IMG/VR virus record: IMGVR_UViG_3300031576_000016
Location: 1 to 64,000 of that record
Reading direction: 5' to 3' (one strand)
Origin: a virus
Length of the DNA stretch: 64,000 nucleotides
Both the position numbers and the translations under genes were made by a program. Positions 1-7,341 of the stretch are shown one piece after another. Under the pieces are notes generated by a model, which made no database searches, had not been told where the DNA came from, and worked only from the letters and a program-made list of their open reading frames with translations. Each line of letters starts with the position of its first letter. Positions within the stretch are counted from its first letter, which is position 1.

Positions 1-118
1 ACTTGATATGTACGAGTAACTCGCGGACATCGTTTTTGTGGCCCGGGTCGTTATCGCTTGGGATGTCCGTGAAGCGGATGGTCCGGTTGTGACCGGTGGT
101 TTGGTTTTCAGCTTTCAT
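1..118 (-). CDS. Hypothetical protein, partial at window edge
   Basis: The reading frame starts at ATG 118 and runs off the left edge, so only the first 39 codons are visible. A good Shine-Dalgarno (AGGAGGCGTGAC) precedes the ATG and lies inside the end of the upstream gene. The visible N-terminus is polar (begins MKAENQTTGHNRT) and has no recognisable motif. It continues the leftward operon. Confidence 0.75.
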   Translation of the reverse strand, partial: MKAENQTTGHNRTIRFTDIPSDNDPGHKNDVRELLVHIK

Positions 119-119
119 G

Positions 120-395
120 TCACGCCTCCTTCTTGAACAGGAACCATTCGGTCGGCCGGTCCTTCACACCATCGACGAACAGCTTGCGTTGTTTCGCACA
201 GCGTTCCATCCAGTCGGCCCAGGCACGATTGAAGGAGTCGGGGCCGTGGAAGTAGTTGCCGCACGAGATACTGCCATTGTCCTGGCGGATGTGCGTGCTG
301 TACTTCTTCCCGCCATCATACTCGATGAGCACGACGCTGTACGGGACGGTCATGGGCTCCTTGATGAGCGGGGACGATGCGATGATTTCGTTCAC
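120..395 (-). CDS. Hypothetical protein (91 aa)
   Basis: Starts at GTG 395, preceded by AAGGAGCGCAAGTC; the GTG overlaps the TGA of the upstream 55-residue gene, so translation is probably coupled. The protein is polar with several aromatic residues (WADWMER near residue 60). No family recognised. The stop lies one base before the ATG of the next leftward gene. Confidence 0.85.
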   Translation of the reverse strand: MNEIIASSPLIKEPMTVPYSVVLIEYDGGKKYSTHIRQDNGSISCGNYFHGPDSFNRAWADWMERCAKQRKLFVDGVKDRPTEWFLFKKEA

Positions 396-559
396 GACTT
401 GCGCTCCTTATTCCAAGCAGGGTCACTATTGAGGGCGGCAGCAGCAGCTACCGCCCTCTTTTTGTTGTGGAATGGGCCAGCTGCCAGACCACCAGGCGAG
501 AATCGCCTGGTGTCGTAGACAATCCAACCAGCCGGCTTACGTTGGACAATGAATCGCAT
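392..559 (-). CDS. Small hypothetical protein (55 aa)
   Basis: ATG 559 lies directly after the stop of the upstream gene, and the TGA overlaps the GTG of the next gene. The product begins MRFIVQRKPAGWIVYDTR and contains GPFHNKKRAVAAAAALN, a layout common in tiny phage proteins. Two perfect inverted repeats (ACCAGGCGA/TCGCCTGGT and GAGGGCGG/CCGCCCTC) fall inside this gene, so they are coding sequence rather than evidence of a terminator. Function unknown. Confidence 0.8.
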   Translation of the reverse strand: MRFIVQRKPAGWIVYDTRRFSPGGLAAGPFHNKKRAVAAAAALNSDPAWNKERKS

Positions 560-562
560 GTG

Positions 563-760
563 TCACACTTTCTTGACTTCCTTGGCGACGGCCAAGTTGA
601 GCATCGAGGCGGTAGTTTTCGCCAGTCGTGTCGCTTCGTCCACGTTGGTGATTTTGTAGTCGTTGATGGTTTGCTTCACGATGCCGTTTTTGACATGGAC
701 GACCCAAAAGCATTTGCGCACCTGGTCGTCCCAGATTTCAACAGCTTCGCTGTGTTTCAT
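563..760 (-). CDS. Hypothetical protein (65 aa)
   Basis: Small protein beginning MKHSEAVEIWDDQVRK. ATG 760 sits just after the TGA of the upstream gene, and GAGGAGGAAC in that gene's end supplies the ribosome binding site. It looks like a single alpha/beta domain with an Ala/Thr-rich C-terminal helix. Function unknown. Confidence 0.85.
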   Translation of the reverse strand: MKHSEAVEIWDDQVRKCFWVVHVKNGIVKQTINDYKITNVDEATRLAKTTASMLNLAVAKEVKKV

Positions 761-761
761 G

Positions 762-1055
762 TCAGTTCCTCCTCAGTGAGCGTTCAGCAACACGTTCCAG
801 CACCGCAAGCTGCGTATCATCCAACTCGACGATGTCGCCAATCGGCGTGCCGCCGTAAGTGGCCATGATGCTGGTCATGGCATTAGCAGTGTCGCCGAAC
901 TTCTTGGTCATCTCGCCCATGACTCGGTCGCATTCATTCTCGGGCAAGTTGGTGTCAGCAAGATAGTGACGAAGCTCTTTCGTCCTGGTCTTGTAGCCAT
1001 ACAGGTTTCGGTCCATGACGAAAAACATTATCGTCTCACTGCCTGGCTGGAACAT
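762..1055 (-). CDS. Hypothetical protein (97 aa)
   Basis: ATG 1055 is preceded by GAAAGGAGCTTCGTC, a strong ribosome binding site, so the full-length start is preferred over internal methionines. Its start overlaps the end of the upstream gene by 20 bases. No motif recognised. The C-terminus (VLERVAERSLRRN) is probably helical. Confidence 0.85.
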   Translation of the reverse strand: MFQPGSETIMFFVMDRNLYGYKTRTKELRHYLADTNLPENECDRVMGEMTKKFGDTANAMTSIMATYGGTPIGDIVELDDTQLAVLERVAERSLRRN

Positions 1056-1536
1056 GACGAAGCTCCTTTCGCACCGCCTTGAAATTCTCGAACTCGTGGT
1101 CGTACAGACTGCTCACTTCTGCGAGAACGAAGTGGTTGCCACGACGTTTGAACCAGTGAAAGAGTCCCGTTCGGGACTTCTCACCGTAGATGCTGTGATA
1201 GATGCCGACCAGGTCCGCACCTGCGGCCCGGTCGCCAATCTCATACTCACGCTTCCAGAAGAAGCGTGTTCTGTGGGCCTTGAGCAAAGACGGGATGTCC
1301 TTGGGCTCCAGCGTGATGATGAGGGGCTTGAGACCCCAAAATGCCCGGTGACGGTTTTTGTGGTTGATGGGGACATACTTCGTCCACACCAATCTGTCCC
1401 ATTCGGTGCCGATGCTCCCAAGGGACATTTTCTCAAGGTCGTAGCGAAGCGGATGGCTGTAGTTGCCGTCTTTGCCGATGCCGGCGTAATCGAGCACCGG
1501 CCAGGCGACTTCGCTGCCATAGCGACTGACGACCAT
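1036..1536 (-). CDS. Hypothetical protein (about 166 aa, start uncertain)
   Basis: The frame is open from ATG 1536, but it also stays open upstream to about 1581 (upstream residues LDTRQIQYAIHRDDG). The only good Shine-Dalgarno (AAAGGAG, about 1582-1588) is some 45 bases ahead of the ATG. A non-ATG start nearer that site, such as an in-frame ATT, is therefore possible. The protein is Trp/Tyr-rich and soluble. Function unknown. Confidence 0.75.
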   Translation of the reverse strand: MVVSRYGSEVAWPVLDYAGIGKDGNYSHPLRYDLEKMSLGSIGTEWDRLVWTKYVPINHKNRHRAFWGLKPLIITLEPKDIPSLLKAHRTRFFWKREYEIGDRAAGADLVGIYHSIYGEKSRTGLFHWFKRRGNHFVLAEVSSLYDHEFENFKAVRKELRHVPARQ

Positions 1537-1576
1537 GCCGTCATCGCGATGGATGGCATATTGAATCTGACGCGTG

Positions 1577-1903
1577 TCAAGCTCCTTTGCATACGACTTC
1601 GTGAAACCGGTCCAGTTGCTTACGCAAGAGGTAACCGGCGAAGCTCACCAGTTCCGGGTCTTCGTCCATTGATAGGACAACGATGTGGCTGGATTCATAT
1701 GGCCGTTTTGCGGACACGTGGTATACGGCCAGAACAAGCTCCAACCTATGCTTGCGAAGGTTATCCCACCACAGAGGAATGTTGGTTACCAGTTCCTTGC
1801 GGCTGCCCTTGAAGTGGATGGGGCAGTTTGCCCCGGTCAGCGAATAGGCAGTCTCCGTGAGTTTGCCAGACGGCTGCCATGCGCCCAGGATGGCGAACAT
1901 CAT
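1577..1903 (-). CDS. Hypothetical protein (108 aa)
   Basis: Starts with a double ATG that overlaps the TGA of the upstream gene. The C-terminal half is positively charged (RKQLDRFHEVVCKGA end). No family recognised. Part of the tightly overlapping leftward operon. Confidence 0.85.
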   Translation of the reverse strand: MMFAILGAWQPSGKLTETAYSLTGANCPIHFKGSRKELVTNIPLWWDNLRKHRLELVLAVYHVSAKRPYESSHIVVLSMDEDPELVSFAGYLLRKQLDRFHEVVCKGA

Positions 1904-2301
1904 TGAGCTTCGCTCCTCTCTTTCATGAACTTCTTCAACGCTTCAGCGGTCAGCGTTGTCAACTCGTTTTTCTTCAGTTTGCGTTCCAGGTGATGCTCGA
2001 CGAATTCCATTGGTGTTGCGAAGACTTCGTCGGTATCAGCAGGAAGGGAGAGCACTGGTTCGTCACAGTGCTTGACCACGTTGCTGCGATAGATGGCAGC
2101 CCCAGCGCACTGGACGGCCGAGTCATCCGGCAACTTCGTTGTGTGGCATTCGATGATGCCGTCGTGGTGGGCGAGCAGGCAGTATTCGGCCGGCGTCTTG
2201 TCCGCCAACCAGCCCGGAATCGCTGTGCGAGCGAACGGGCAATCTTTGCACGGATGGTGGATTTGCTTGAGCACAATCCGTGCCTGGTCATGCGTGGTCA
2301 T
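1900..2301 (-). CDS. Cys-rich phage protein, DUF6283-like
   Basis: ATG 2301 forms an ATGA overlap with the tiny gene upstream; the frame is open further upstream, but that part is shadow sequence. The 133-residue product has CKDCPFARTAIPGW, then CHTTKL and VQCAGAAIYRSNVVK. That order of Cys/His motifs matches a family of small phage proteins which I recall as DUF6283, probably metal-binding. The family name is from memory; the motifs are visible. Biochemical role unknown. Confidence 0.85.
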   Translation of the reverse strand: MTTHDQARIVLKQIHHPCKDCPFARTAIPGWLADKTPAEYCLLAHHDGIIECHTTKLPDDSAVQCAGAAIYRSNVVKHCDEPVLSLPADTDEVFATPMEFVEHHLERKLKKNELTTLTAEALKKFMKERSEAQ

Positions 2302-2399
2302 TTCGTTTCTTTTGCGAGCCACAGGCGCTTCCTCCGAATATGCCTGAGCCTTTGGGCTCGGCGGTTGAGCTTGCGACGTTCTTTGTTGCTGGTGTTCAC
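2298..2399 (-). CDS. 33-residue highly basic micropeptide
   Basis: GTG 2399 overlaps the TGA of the upstream gene (GTGA), and its own TGA overlaps the ATG of the downstream gene (ATGA). This double overlap is the normal pattern of translationally coupled genes in this operon and fills the only gap between its neighbours. The peptide starts MNTSNKERRKLNRR and has about 15 Arg/Lys and almost no acidic residues. It could bind nucleic acid. No homology assessed. Confidence 0.6.
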   Translation of the reverse strand: MNTSNKERRKLNRRAQRLRHIRRKRLWLAKETK

Positions 2400-2755
2400 G
2401 GTTCGTTATCCTCGTAGTCAGGGTTCTCAGCATAGAAGTCTTGCCAGGCTTCTTTGCTCATGTCCACAGGGTTGTTGGGGTCTGTGTCATCGACCTGGTC
2501 CACCGGCCTTCGCGTGCGTTCTTCGTCATAGGCCCGGCGGTCTTCGTCATCGTGGTCAATGTCCCCTTCCGGGAGAAAGTCCAGGTCTTCCATCTCTTCA
2601 AGTTCGCTCGCATCAATTTCGATGCGTGGCTCATGATTACGTGGTCGAGTGGCCCATAGGACGAGTACCCGCACAACTTCTTCGGGTCCTTCCTCAAGCC
2701 ACTCATTCACCTTCCGCTCGAAGTAGGCTTGCGCCTGCTCTTCCGTCATTGGCAT
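2396..2755 (-). CDS. Acidic hypothetical protein (119 aa)
   Basis: ATG 2755 begins MPMTEEQAQAYFERKVNEW. The N-terminal half is helical. The C-terminal half is extremely acidic and probably disordered (runs of D/E around residues 50-80 and the DYEDNEP end). Acidic small phage proteins sometimes mimic DNA or inhibit host enzymes, but nothing here proves that. It is immediately followed by the basic micropeptide. Confidence 0.85.
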   Translation of the reverse strand: MPMTEEQAQAYFERKVNEWLEEGPEEVVRVLVLWATRPRNHEPRIEIDASELEEMEDLDFLPEGDIDHDDEDRRAYDEERTRRPVDQVDDTDPNNPVDMSKEAWQDFYAENPDYEDNEP

Positions 2756-2757
2756 GG

Positions 2758-3027
2758 CTACCTCATTTTCATTGGGGTGTTTTTGGGGTACGAGAAGCCC
2801 ATTGCTTTTCGCACATTGATGACCATGCGAGTAGCCCGGTTCGCACTGGCCGCGTGGCCTTGGTCGCCACAGCCGGTGTTGTAGCGATGGGACAGGTAGC
2901 CATAGAGCATTGTGGCACGTTGAATCAACGCGGCAAGCTCCTGTTCCATCTCCTGCTTACCTTGCTGTTGTTCCAACAGCTTCGGCCAATCGACAAATGG
3001 CTGTTCGAGAAGTTCTTGCGTGGTCAC
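2758..3027 (-). CDS. Hypothetical protein (89 aa)
   Basis: ATG 3027 gives an ATGA overlap with the upstream gene (TGA 3024-3026). A Gln/Glu-rich helical N-terminus (LLEQQQGKQEMEQEL) is followed by a polar C-terminal half. No family recognised. Confidence 0.85.
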   Translation of the reverse strand: MTTQELLEQPFVDWPKLLEQQQGKQEMEQELAALIQRATMLYGYLSHRYNTGCGDQGHAASANRATRMVINVRKAMGFSYPKNTPMKMR

Positions 3028-3218
3028 GGTCGCCTTCCTTTCACTTCGGCCATGCCGACCTTGTTGCCGTTGGCATCGTGCAGTGACACATTGGTGCCAT
3101 TTGACAATTCAGCACAGCTTTCAAGTTCAAAGGCCAGTTCACGGAGGATGCGGGCCGCTTCGCTTCCCGCATCCTCAAAGGCCGCATTGTCCATGTTGAT
3201 TGTGATGACCAGTTTCAT
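3024..3218 (-). CDS. Small hypothetical phage protein (64 aa)
   Basis: ATG 3218 is chosen because it makes an ATGA overlap with the upstream stop; an upstream in-frame ATG would give an unlikely extension inside the neighbour. Starts MKLVITINMDNAAFEDAG and contains AARILRELA, a pattern I have seen in short conserved phage proteins. Function unknown. Confidence 0.85.
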   Translation of the reverse strand: MKLVITINMDNAAFEDAGSEAARILRELAFELESCAELSNGTNVSLHDANGNKVGMAEVKGRRP

Positions 3219-3727
3219 CGCACATTCTCCGTGAGTTTGCGAACCACTTCCACGCACGCCAGAGCGTGCTTGAGGGTGACACCACCGGGCAAGTAGACTA
3301 GGGGCACATCATGCAGGCTTTCTTCAAGGCCGGCGAGAGCCTCCTTGGTGTTGGCCAAGATGTCTGCGGCCTTGTCGAAATTGCCCTTCATCATCTCGTC
3401 AGCCGCCTTCATGCCGCACAGCACGCCGCCTGCCAGCGCCAGTTGCTTCATGATATAGCCATTGCCTTCGATGAACACCTTGATGTGCTCGCTGGGCTCG
3501 GGGAGTTCCACTGTGAAGAGCACGCGGCGTTTGTCGCCATCTTTCTTCTTGCGGTCGGCCGAGTTGAGCCCATCGCCCATCACTTCGGCCTTGACGGTCA
3601 TGCCGCTCTCACCGCCCTCATGGGCGGTGTTGAGCCAGGCCCATACCTTGTTCGAGCTACGTCGCCCACCAAGGGAGACTTCGCGGTTGTCATTGCCCGC
3701 CTTGATGAATGCGTTCACACGTCCCAT
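3215..3727 (-). CDS. Hypothetical protein (170 aa)
   Basis: ATG 3727 has GAAGGAGAATAGC directly upstream, so this start is preferred over the ATG eight codons earlier, which lies in the previous gene. The product is soluble, with an N-terminal segment rich in Arg/Lys/Ser and a helical C-terminal half. No motif recognised. ATGA-coupled to the next gene. Confidence 0.8.
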   Translation of the reverse strand: MGRVNAFIKAGNDNREVSLGGRRSSNKVWAWLNTAHEGGESGMTVKAEVMGDGLNSADRKKKDGDKRRVLFTVELPEPSEHIKVFIEGNGYIMKQLALAGGVLCGMKAADEMMKGNFDKAADILANTKEALAGLEESLHDVPLVYLPGGVTLKHALACVEVVRKLTENVR

Positions 3728-3728
3728 G

Positions 3729-4736
3729 CTATTCTCCTTCGTAGTCAGCACTCACTTGCACATTGCCGATGATGACATTGTGCTCCACGTACTTGATTGG
3801 CTCACGCCAGTTGCACACTTTCGGGATGATGGCCTTATTGATGTATCCCTTGGCTCGCCAGGTCGGGATGTGCGTCTTGCAGAAACAGGTGGGTAACGTC
3901 CTGTAGTAGACGTAGTTGCTGGCCAGTTCAGCAGGAATGCCAGGCACAGGCAAGGCGAACGAGAGACACACGAATCCCTTATCCCATTCAGGTTTCGTGC
4001 CCACCATGTTGAGCTTACGCCTGGTCATGGCACAGGCCAGGTAGATGGCCAGGCGATGTTGTCGCATGTCGTCGTTGTCATCGTGCAGCCGTTTGTAGGC
4101 GGCGTAGTGGTGGTTGCGTTGCTCCCACTCGATGATGCCTTTCCAGCCCTCATCGAGCAGGCGCTGGTATGTGGGCATGGTTGCGGCCCTGGCGACATTC
4201 AGAAAGCTGACGGGGTCGCTTTCACGCAGGTAATCATGAATCATGGCCGCGTACTTCCATGCCGCATCATTGAACAGGCCGGCCTTTTCCATCTGCGATT
4301 CACGCAGCAGCGTCACGCCAAATTCGCTGCACAGTTGCTGGAGGCTGTTGCAGTAGAGAGCGGTACTCTCTTGGATGTTGGCCTGGTCCGCGAACAGACA
4401 CAAGCCTGACGTGTCTTCTGCTCGCACCACCAGTTCGCATCCCGGCTTGTAGCAGGCGGCAACCCGGTCTTGAAGATGACGCAGTTGTCTGATGGTGAAC
4501 AATTCGGCAACATCAATCGGTTCGCCGAACTTGGCCTTGGTGGACCAGAAGGGCACCAGGATTGGGATGGGGCGATTGTCCTTGACGTAGCTGGAGATGA
4601 TTTCTCCAACGCGGTCGTCAGGAGCAGAGCCAAGGCGAATGCTGCGTGTCGCATACACAGCCTCGATGGGGCATTGCGCTGCCATCGGTGGCTCACGCAT
4701 TGCCTGTTGAAGAAACTCCACGACTTTCGTTTCCAT
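3729..4736 (-). CDS. Hypothetical protein (335 aa), possibly DIT1/PvcA-like
   Basis: Start ATG 4736 (METKVVEFLQQAM) follows AAGGGAACCGACT. It is the longest protein of the leftward block. The segment from about residue 50 to 110 (RPIPILVPFWSTK, later ELFTIRQLRHLQDRV and a YKPGCELVV strand) is loosely reminiscent of isocyanide synthase (DIT1/PvcA) proteins. I have no alignment, so this is only a hint. It ends in TAG, showing that TAG serves as a true stop in this genome. Confidence 0.75.
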   Translation of the reverse strand: METKVVEFLQQAMREPPMAAQCPIEAVYATRSIRLGSAPDDRVGEIISSYVKDNRPIPILVPFWSTKAKFGEPIDVAELFTIRQLRHLQDRVAACYKPGCELVVRAEDTSGLCLFADQANIQESTALYCNSLQQLCSEFGVTLLRESQMEKAGLFNDAAWKYAAMIHDYLRESDPVSFLNVARAATMPTYQRLLDEGWKGIIEWEQRNHHYAAYKRLHDDNDDMRQHRLAIYLACAMTRRKLNMVGTKPEWDKGFVCLSFALPVPGIPAELASNYVYYRTLPTCFCKTHIPTWRAKGYINKAIIPKVCNWREPIKYVEHNVIIGNVQVSADYEGE

Positions 4737-4932
4737 AGTCGGTTCCCTTGCGTTGTTCGGCAGCTTGACTGGCGATTTTGAAGGCGAGTGCGGCTGCCTG
4801 TTTCGCACTCTCTTCTGCTGCATCCGGGTCATCGGTCAACCCACTGTCGGCGTCGTTGTTGTAGTTGCTATTGGCGTAGTGGAGAAAATCAACTACCTTG
4901 TCAACTTCCTCCGGTGTCAGGTCGAGTATCAC
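4693..4932 (-). CDS. Hypothetical protein (79 aa)
   Basis: ATG 4932 begins MILDLTPEEVDKVVDFLHYA. The acidic, helical N-terminal half is followed by an Ala/Gln-rich helix and a polar tail. Its 3' end overlaps the next gene by 44 bases in a different frame, longer than the usual 4-base overlaps here. Function unknown. Confidence 0.8.
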   Translation of the reverse strand: MILDLTPEEVDKVVDFLHYANSNYNNDADSGLTDDPDAAEESAKQAAALAFKIASQAAEQRKGTDYGNESRGVSSTGNA

Positions 4933-5110
4933 GCTTTTGTTCCTTTTCCTTCATGACCATATTGATGAAAAAGAGCTTGTCCTGTTCGGCCTTGCTGGAG
5001 GCTCCACGCTCATTGCCACGCTCGATGATGCGTTCCATCTTGATGCCAAGGTTGGCAAGCTCGTCATATGACATCAAGCGGAATTTGTCGATGAGTGGGT
5101 TATTCCACAT
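4901..5110 (-). CDS. Hypothetical protein (69 aa)
   Basis: ATG 5110 (MWNNPLIDKFRLMSYDEL) overlaps the last codons of the upstream gene and follows GAGGACTCGAAAG. The product is highly charged and helical, with a Glu/Lys/Arg-rich C-terminus. No family recognised. Confidence 0.75.
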   Translation of the reverse strand: MWNNPLIDKFRLMSYDELANLGIKMERIIERGNERGASSKAEQDKLFFINMVMKEKEQKRDTRPDTGGS

Positions 5111-5510
5111 CTTTCGAGTCCTCAATGGTGAGCATCGTCATGTCATCGAGCCGGCCGTATGCGGCGAAGTAGATGCAGTCTTCGCAGATGACATATTCCT
5201 GAATCCGCTTCTCTTTACGATTGTATCCCGTTGCGTCCTCGCGGCTACCACCCAGGGGACGCCGACAGCAATCACACGCTCGCCAGGAGAAGAACGGCTC
5301 GCCGATAAGCGGCTCGCCGAAGGCGGGGCACTCAGCGTTGGCACAAGTCGGGTAATCGCCATCGCGATTGAGTTCGGTGCGACATCGCTCGCAGGTCACA
5401 CGCCCACCGGACAGATTCTCGATTTCCTCTTTCTCGAAGAACTCGGTGACACGTCGTCGATATTCTTCGTAGTCGGCCTTGGTTCGGACATCTTTCAGCG
5501 GAGTATCCAT
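5100..5510 (-). CDS. Zinc-ribbon-like protein (136 aa)
   Basis: ATG 5510 begins MDTPLKDVRTKADYEEYRRR. Four paired-Cys elements follow a helical N-terminus: CERC (residues about 40-43), CANAEC, CDCC and CEDC. Such spacing suggests one or two structural zinc sites. Zinc binding is inferred; no catalytic motif is visible. Flanked by tightly linked unknown genes. Confidence 0.85.
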   Translation of the reverse strand: MDTPLKDVRTKADYEEYRRRVTEFFEKEEIENLSGGRVTCERCRTELNRDGDYPTCANAECPAFGEPLIGEPFFSWRACDCCRRPLGGSREDATGYNRKEKRIQEYVICEDCIYFAAYGRLDDMTMLTIEDSKDVE

Positions 5511-5511
5511 G

Positions 5512-5883
5512 TCACACCTGGATGTATTCGAGCAGCCTTTTGAGTTTCGTGCGCGTGCTCAGGTCAAGGCCGCGTTTACCAAGCACATCAGCAATTTCGT
5601 AGTCGTATTGCAGGAACACAGACAGTTCTTGCGGTGGTTCAACGTCATCGGGACCGTAGCCCTGAAGACCAATGTAGTCCAGGCCGGTGTTTTCGCACAG
5701 GCAGTACACCCGGTCCCCTTCGTAGAAGAGCCAGATGGAATCGTTGCTGCCACATGGCAACACGTGACGACGTTTCTTGCCCTGGATGGTGGGCTTGATT
5801 ACCGAGGCGGGATTCTCCCGCCTCGCTGCACATTGAGAGTCAAGGCTTTCGCGGTACACTTTCGTGTCAAGTTCTCGCATCAT
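5512..5883 (-). CDS. Hypothetical protein (123 aa)
   Basis: The double ATG at 5883/5880 overlaps the upstream TGA, which fixes the start; an upstream ATG at 5910 lies in shadow sequence. Beta-rich middle (SIWLFYEGDRVYCLC) and a basic helical C-terminus (TRTKLKRLLEYIQV). No family recognised. Confidence 0.8.
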   Translation of the reverse strand: MMRELDTKVYRESLDSQCAARRENPASVIKPTIQGKKRRHVLPCGSNDSIWLFYEGDRVYCLCENTGLDYIGLQGYGPDDVEPPQELSVFLQYDYEIADVLGKRGLDLSTRTKLKRLLEYIQV

Positions 5884-6176
5884 CGGTAGAACCTCGCATT
5901 GGGAAGCCAATAACGCACACGCTTTTTGGCATCTTCACGAGAAGCTGCCCTGACGAACACTTCGATGTCGTAACCTGGCTCGTAGGCCCAATAGATGAAG
6001 GTGACAGGGCTGTCATTCACTGGCCCACCCCAATAGGCCCCGCCCTGGTCGTAGTCACCATCCACCCAACGAAGACGAATGAGGTTGAGCTTATAGGACA
6101 TCGCTCTGTCAGCAGGCAGACGATTGGGCCTGCCCATCTGAGCGCCGTACTTGCTTGACGCATTACTCAGCAGCAT
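5880..6176 (-). CDS. Conserved-type hypothetical phage protein (98 aa)
   Basis: ATG 6176 (MLLSNASSKYG) starts one base after the stop of the upstream gene, with GGGAGGGATG as ribosome binding site. The core (WVDGDYDQGGAYWGG ... FIYWAYE ... EVFVRAASREDAKKRVR ... LPNARFYR) is a pattern I associate with a recurring short phage protein of unknown function. An alternative start at the internal MSYKLNLIRLRW would leave just the conserved core. Confidence 0.85.
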   Translation of the reverse strand: MLLSNASSKYGAQMGRPNRLPADRAMSYKLNLIRLRWVDGDYDQGGAYWGGPVNDSPVTFIYWAYEPGYDIEVFVRAASREDAKKRVRYWLPNARFYR

Positions 6177-6177
6177 G

Positions 6178-6891
6178 TCATCCCTCCCTTGTGCCATTGA
6201 TGGTGAAGGTGTAGTCGTTGGCCTCAGCGAAGTCGCTAATGGCCTCCTCGCTTGTTTGGTCGTCGTGCCCCTCTTCGAGGGATTTGTAGATGGCTTGGCT
6301 CAGTTGCTCACGTAGCTTCTCCACGTCAGCTTCCCAATCATTGACCAGGCCATCGAGTTTCTCGGGGCCACACCACTCGACCTTGAAGTCGCAGGTGTTG
6401 TAATGCACATACCGAGAATCGGTACGCACCACCTTACCGGACAGGTCATTGGCGTAGCGGAGCAGTTTCTTGTACTGCACTTCCCACGGCTCACCGTTTG
6501 AGCCAATCTTGCGGTGAATGTAACCGCTGAAATCTTCGCCGCCTTCGGCGTTCCAGGCGTTCTTGCGTTTGGTGCCCATGATGCTGTCAGAGGGCGTGAC
6601 CTTGTGCGTCATGAACTGTAGCAGGCGGCGACAGTCCACATAGTCACAGGTGAAGCTGGCTCCATCTCCCTGTGACCAGAAGCCCGAGAAGCTGATTTTG
6701 GCCTCATCGAAACCAATCTGCGTGAGGGCCTTACCCCACATCTCATAGATGTAGTCCCACCAATCATGGTCAGTCTGACCTTCACGCAACCACTGTTGGA
6801 CCTTTTCGATGGCCCTGGTTTGGACTTTCCCCTACTTGTGGAGTTCGAGCAACTCCTTGTAGGTGTAGACGGTCTTAGTGACTGTCTTCAT
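6178..6891 (-). pseudogene. Conserved phage protein interrupted by in-frame amber codon
   Basis: Reading from ATG 6891 (strong GAGGAGGAACAAC upstream) gives MKTVTKTVYTYKELLELHK, then TAG at 6834-6832, then in the same frame GKVQTRAIEKVQQWLREG, DHDWWDYIYEMW and FSGFWSQGDGASF, open to 6178. The two halves together match the architecture of a widespread phage/bacterial family: an MKTxTKT start, WWDxxYED-like and FSGFWSQGDGASF motifs. No good start codon lies downstream of the TAG except TTG 6789, which lacks a ribosome binding site. It may be a recent nonsense mutation, programmed readthrough, or an amber variant in the sampled population. Confidence 0.75.
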
Positions 6892-7150
6892 GTTGTTCCT
6901 CCTCAATGTCCATGTTGATGAGCATTTCCCCACAGTGCCCACATCGAGTGCAGTTGTGGAAGCCGGACATGATTGCGCCGGTAGGGTCAACCAACCAGCC
7001 ATTCTCCAGGTAGGATTGGACAGTCCATACCACAGAACCAGCTGTGCTAAGGTCGATGTCGATGTCACCGTTGTTATTGGTGAGCAGAGAGGAACACTGT
7101 GGGCAATGGGTGAGTGGTTGCCCCTCGTGCATGTAGCGATAGCGTGGCAT
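6875..7150 (-). CDS. Small zinc-ribbon-like protein (91 aa)
   Basis: ATG 7150 overlaps the TGA of the upstream gene and is preceded by AAAGAGGAGAAGTG. Two Cys knuckles, CPQC near residue 16 and CTRCGHCGE near residue 67, probably clamp one zinc. Between them lies a WTVQSYLENGW segment. Acidic C-terminus. Role unknown. Confidence 0.85.
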   Translation of the reverse strand: MPRYRYMHEGQPLTHCPQCSSLLTNNNGDIDIDLSTAGSVVWTVQSYLENGWLVDPTGAIMSGFHNCTRCGHCGEMLINMDIEEEQHEDSH

Positions 7151-7341
7151 CACTTCTCCTCTTTGTAATCGTCAATCTCGAAGGTGTCAGTTTCGTACTG
7201 ACTACGATTGTTACCACCTTCGGGAATGTCGATGTCGTTGAACGCATCCTCACGGTCTTGCCCCGCTTCCACCACCACGGTAGCAACGAATTGGACAGTG
7301 TAACGGACCTTGAAGATGCGTGTGCGTTTGGATGCTGGCAT
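7150..7341 (-). CDS. Small hypothetical phage protein (63 aa)
   Basis: ATG 7341 forms a TAATG overlap with the upstream gene. Sequence layout is a basic N-terminus, then VRYTVQFVATVVVEAG, EDAFNDIDIPEG and a polar acidic tail. This resembles short conserved phage proteins. Function unknown. Confidence 0.85.
   Translation of the reverse strand: MPASKRTRIFKVRYTVQFVATVVVEAGQDREDAFNDIDIPEGGNNRSQYETDTFEIDDYKEEK

Noticed and set aside
431-463. GC hairpin followed by T-run on the plus strand, looking like a terminator
   Set aside because: It lies inside a 55-codon minus-strand gene with coupled start and stop, and no plus-strand gene precedes it.
489-511. 9-bp inverted repeat ACCAGGCGA/TCGCCTGGT as an operator
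   Set aside because: Also inside the same small coding gene; no regulatory context.
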